Assembly: GCA_964471665.1 (NCBI GenBank)
Contig: CAYYHG010000154.1
Span: 1 to 6,884, forward strand
Direction: 5' to 3'
DNA: 6,884 nucleotides
Source: SW-9-67-25 sp964471665
Lineage (GTDB): Archaea > Halobacteriota > Halobacteria > Halobacteriales > Haloarculaceae
In this document: positions 5,768 to 6,884 of the stretch, one piece after another
How the letters are laid out: each line of letters starts with the position of its first letter
Position numbering within the stretch: the first letter of the stretch is position 1
Notes under the pieces: generated by a model
The model's database searches: none
What the model was told of the DNA's origin: nothing
What the model saw: only the letters and a program-made list of their open reading frames with translations
Position numbers and translations under genes: made by a program

Positions 5768-6799
5768 ATGATCGAGACGACCTTCGAGCGCGTCTCCCTG
5801 CCGCTGGTAAACCCGTTCGGAATCTCGCGCAACACGACCGAGTCCGCGACGAACGTCCTCGTCAGAATCGAAGACGGTGCGTCCGTCGGCGTCGGCGCGG
5901 CGGCCCCCTCCGAGTACTACGGCGAGACACCGGACTCCGTCGAACGGGCGCTGCCCGACCTGCTGGCTATCGTCGAAGACGTCGGTGATCCCCACGCACA
6001 GCAAGCTATCGAGCGCTCGCTTTGCGAGCAGGCACCCGAGGCGGCCGCTGCACGCGCGGCCGTTTCGACTGCTGTCCACGACCTCGCCGCACGCCAGGCG
6101 GGAGAGCCCCTGTACCGTCGCTGGGGGCACGACCCTGGTGTCGCGCCGCTGACGTCGTTCACCATCGGCATCGACACGCCCGAACGGATGGCCGAGAAGA
6201 CCCGGGAGGCACGGGCGTCGGGATACCGAGTACTGAAGATCAAGGTCGGGACCGATGACGACCGAGCCCGCCTGCGGGCCGTCCGCGAGGCCGCACCCGA
6301 CGCGCGCATCCGGGTCGACGCCAACTGCGCCTGGGATCCGGCGGCGGCCATCGAACACACGCAGTGGCTGGCCGACCGCGGCGTCGAGTTTCTCGAACAA
6401 CCCGTTCCGGCGTCCGACGTCGCCGGGCTGAAGCGTGTGCGCGAGGCAGGGAAGCTACCGATCGCCGCCGACGAAGCGTGCGTGACTGCGGCGGACGTCC
6501 CGCGGGTCGCCGAGGCTGTCGACATCGCGGTGGTAAAACTGATGAAGTGTGGCGGATTGCGGCCCGCAGCCCGACAGATCGCGACTGCCCAGGCACACGG
6601 TCTGGACGTGATGCTCGGGTGTATGATCGAATCGAACGCTTCCATCTCGGCGGCGTGTCACCTCGCGCCGCTGGCCGAGTACGCTGACCTCGACGGCGCG
6701 CTCCTGCTCGCCGAAAACCGCTACGACGGGGTGCCAATGCCGGCGGGAGCCATCGATCTCCAGGCTGTCGACGCGGGGACGGGAACCCGACAACAATAG
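5768..6799 (+). CDS. Dipeptide epimerase (enolase superfamily, MLE subgroup; Ala-Glu epimerase-like)
   Basis: Members racemise the C-terminal residue of dipeptides, classically L-Ala-D-Glu to L-Ala-L-Glu, through a Mg-stabilised enolate. The protein has 343 residues. The N-terminal capping domain (about 1-120) includes SRNTTESATNVLVRIE. The barrel domain carries the KxK general base at Lys157/Lys159 (VLKIKVG), metal ligands Asp184 (VDAN), Glu210 (LEQP) and Asp235 (ADE), and the opposite-face base Lys257 (VVKLMKCGG). ADLDG (306-310) gives the DxD motif that binds the dipeptide amino group in Ala-Glu epimerases, and GCMIES (284-289) is also typical. The start at the ATG 5768 fits the family; an in-frame TTG at 5738 would add ten residues without support. 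It follows sufS by 79 bases, and the tRNA promoter begins one base after its stop. The natural substrate is uncertain because haloarchaea lack murein. Other MLE-subgroup activities (o-succinylbenzoate synthase, muconate cycloisomerase) are less likely. Confidence 0.88.
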   Translation: MIETTFERVSLPLVNPFGISRNTTESATNVLVRIEDGASVGVGAAAPSEYYGETPDSVERALPDLLAIVEDVGDPHAQQAIERSLCEQAPEAAAARAAVSTAVHDLAARQAGEPLYRRWGHDPGVAPLTSFTIGIDTPERMAEKTREARASGYRVLKIKVGTDDDRARLRAVREAAPDARIRVDANCAWDPAAAIEHTQWLADRGVEFLEQPVPASDVAGLKRVREAGKLPIAADEACVTAADVPRVAEAVDIAVVKLMKCGGLRPAARQIATAQAHGLDVMLGCMIESNASISAACHLAPLAEYADLDGALLLAENRYDGVPMPAGAIDLQAVDAGTGTRQQ

Positions 6800-6800
6800 G

Positions 6801-6806
6801 TTTATT
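6801..6806 (+). promoter_or_regulatory. TATA box of tRNA-Ala
   Basis: TTTATT lies 27-32 bases upstream of the first tRNA base at 6833 and begins one base after the epimerase stop codon (6797-6799). Position and sequence fit an archaeal tRNA promoter. Confidence 0.65.
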
Positions 6807-6832
6807 CGGACGCGTCGCAGACAGGCGATTGC

Positions 6833-6884
6833 GGGCTCGTAGATCAGTGGCAGATCGCTTCCTTCGCAAGGAAGAGGCCCCGGG
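6833..6884 (+). tRNA. tRNA-Ala, anticodon CGC (3' part beyond window)
   Basis: Decodes the alanine codon GCG, which is common in this GC-rich genome. The 5' acceptor strand is GGGCTCG (6833-6839), then T8 A9. The D stem GATC/GATC (6842-6845 and 6853-6856) pairs fully around a seven-base loop. The anticodon stem CTTCC/GGAAG (6858-6862 and 6870-6874) encloses loop TTCGCAA, with anticodon CGC at 6865-6867. The variable loop is AGGCC, and the T stem begins CCGGG at 6880. The window ends there, so the T loop, the 3' acceptor strand and the G3:U70 identity pair cannot be checked. No intron is seen after position 37 of the anticodon loop. Confidence 0.95.

Noticed and set aside
4555..5835. A 426-codon open frame on the minus strand across sufS
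   Set aside because: Antisense by-product of sufS; the sense protein has the complete active site, while this translation is a Val/Gly/Asp-rich shadow.

Overview
The window looks like a chromosomal segment of a halophilic archaeon (class Halobacteria). The DNA is GC-rich, the proteins are loaded with Asp and Glu, and nearly every gene start has a TTTA-like box about 25-32 bases upstream and no Shine-Dalgarno sequence. That is the arrangement of haloarchaeal leaderless promoters. An archaeal FEN1 and an amphi-Trp protein support the assignment. I cannot fix the genus from sequence alone.

Layout, left to right. (1) 1-158, minus strand: the first 52 codons of an amphi-Trp domain protein, cut by the window edge. 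(2) 159-593: a less GC-rich divergent intergenic region holding one copy (A) of a short palindromic repeat. (3) 594-1673, plus strand: an uncharacterised 359-residue protein, perhaps an OB-fold followed by a worn RNase H/3'-5' exonuclease-like domain. (4) 1686-1770: the most complete repeat copy (B), a near-palindrome of about 85 bp between convergent genes, whose right end supplies the fumC stop codon. (5) 4240-1768, minus strand: the flap endonuclease gene, then the class II fumarase gene. (6) 4241-4440: a divergent promoter region with a half copy (C) of the repeat. (7) 4441-5688, plus strand: SufS-type cysteine desulfurase. (8) 5768-6799, plus strand: enolase-superfamily dipeptide epimerase. 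(9) 6833-6884, plus strand: tRNA-Ala with anticodon CGC, cut inside the T arm by the window end, with its own TATA box one base after the epimerase stop.

Most genes are housekeeping: fumarase (TCA cycle), FEN1 (Okazaki fragment and repair flap removal), SufS (sulfur donation for Fe-S clusters) and tRNA-Ala. They do not form one pathway, and each appears to have its own promoter. The points of interest are the three-copy palindromic repeat family, which sits in the gaps around the unknown gene and around the fen-fumC pair; the unknown protein itself; and a murein-peptide-type dipeptide epimerase in an organism that should lack murein. I see no defence system, CRISPR array, transposase or other clearly new multi-gene system.
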